Source: Pseudomonas graminis (GTDB lineage: Bacteria; Pseudomonadota; Gammaproteobacteria; Pseudomonadales; Pseudomonadaceae). From it: a stretch of DNA of 64,000 nucleotides. The position numbers and the translations under genes are program-made. Shown here one piece after another: positions 63,921 through 64,000 of this stretch. Location of the stretch: assembly GCF_004364335.1 (NCBI RefSeq), contig NZ_SOCR01000018.1, positions 27,493 through 91,492 of the forward strand, given 5' to 3'. Each line of letters begins with the position of its first letter. Position 1 is the stretch's first letter. Under the pieces are notes generated by a model, which ran no database searches, was not told the origin of the DNA, and saw only the letters and a program-made list of their open reading frames with translations.

Positions 63921-64000
63921 TCGCCCCACTTCCGGCGCAGACGAAACGGAAAACTCCTTGATAATCAAAGAGTTGGACGAAGTAGTAGCGAGGAATGCTT

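Overview
The window is Pseudomonas chromosome. The right-hand 18 kb (about 46.0-64 kb) is ordinary core genome in the Pseudomonas style: EttA, a GreA/GreB-type factor, purine salvage genes and a beta-alanine aminotransferase/CoA-acylating dehydrogenase pair, ending in a strong stable-RNA promoter. The left-hand 46 kb is an accessory mosaic with broken genes, insertion-sequence fragments, duplicated receptor genes, small orphan genes and several recombinases.

Region 1 (0-4.9 kb): a calcium-binding R-module protein, a dead GNAT acetyltransferase, an intact chemoreceptor and a decayed copy of a small Pseudomonas protein whose intact paralogue lies at 33.6 kb. Region 2 (4.7-12.8 kb): a complete aldoxime-to-acid pathway. 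Heme aldoxime dehydratase makes the nitrile, a cobalt-type nitrile hydratase makes the amide and an amidase makes the acid; an outer-membrane channel, a hydratase activator, a soluble PAS chemoreceptor and an AraC-type regulator accompany them. The hydratase beta subunit is encoded by two overlapping genes split at the interdomain linker. Region 3 (12.9-20.6 kb): integrase and IS5 relics, a PL7 alginate lyase, two convergent GGDEF-EAL proteins and a stand-alone CheB-like esterase.

Region 4 (20.6-27.1 kb): a second chemoreceptor/R-module pair paralogous to region 1 (this receptor carries one frameshift), a CheY-like protein and a third, dead chemoreceptor. Region 5 (27.1-35.4 kb): small genes, two transporters (CynX-type MFS and LysE-type), IS66 fragments, an RsbRD-type histidine kinase and a run of small proteins. 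Region 6 (34.6-46.1 kb): a defence-like and mobile zone. It has a TIGR02391 protein followed by a decayed SIR2-like gene, an AT-rich 707-residue ATPase with a CxxC hook (PrrC/RloC-like), a XerC-type integrase, and a four-gene operon of three dissimilar tyrosine recombinases plus a small coiled-coil protein. The right edge of that operon is fused to the 5' end of ettA, replacing its first codons.

Region 7 (46-64 kb): ettA, greA/B-like gene, lipoprotein, Bcr/CflA MFS pump, ArsR-type regulator, adenine deaminase, Ca2+/H+ antiporter, 8-oxoguanine deaminase, SDR, YigZ, TetR regulator, NCS2 purine permease, then a LysR regulator divergent from a bauA-like transaminase and an mmsA/bauC-like dehydrogenase. 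The order recalls the PA0130-PA0148 region of P. aeruginosa (recalled, not checked). No tRNA gene or CRISPR array was seen.
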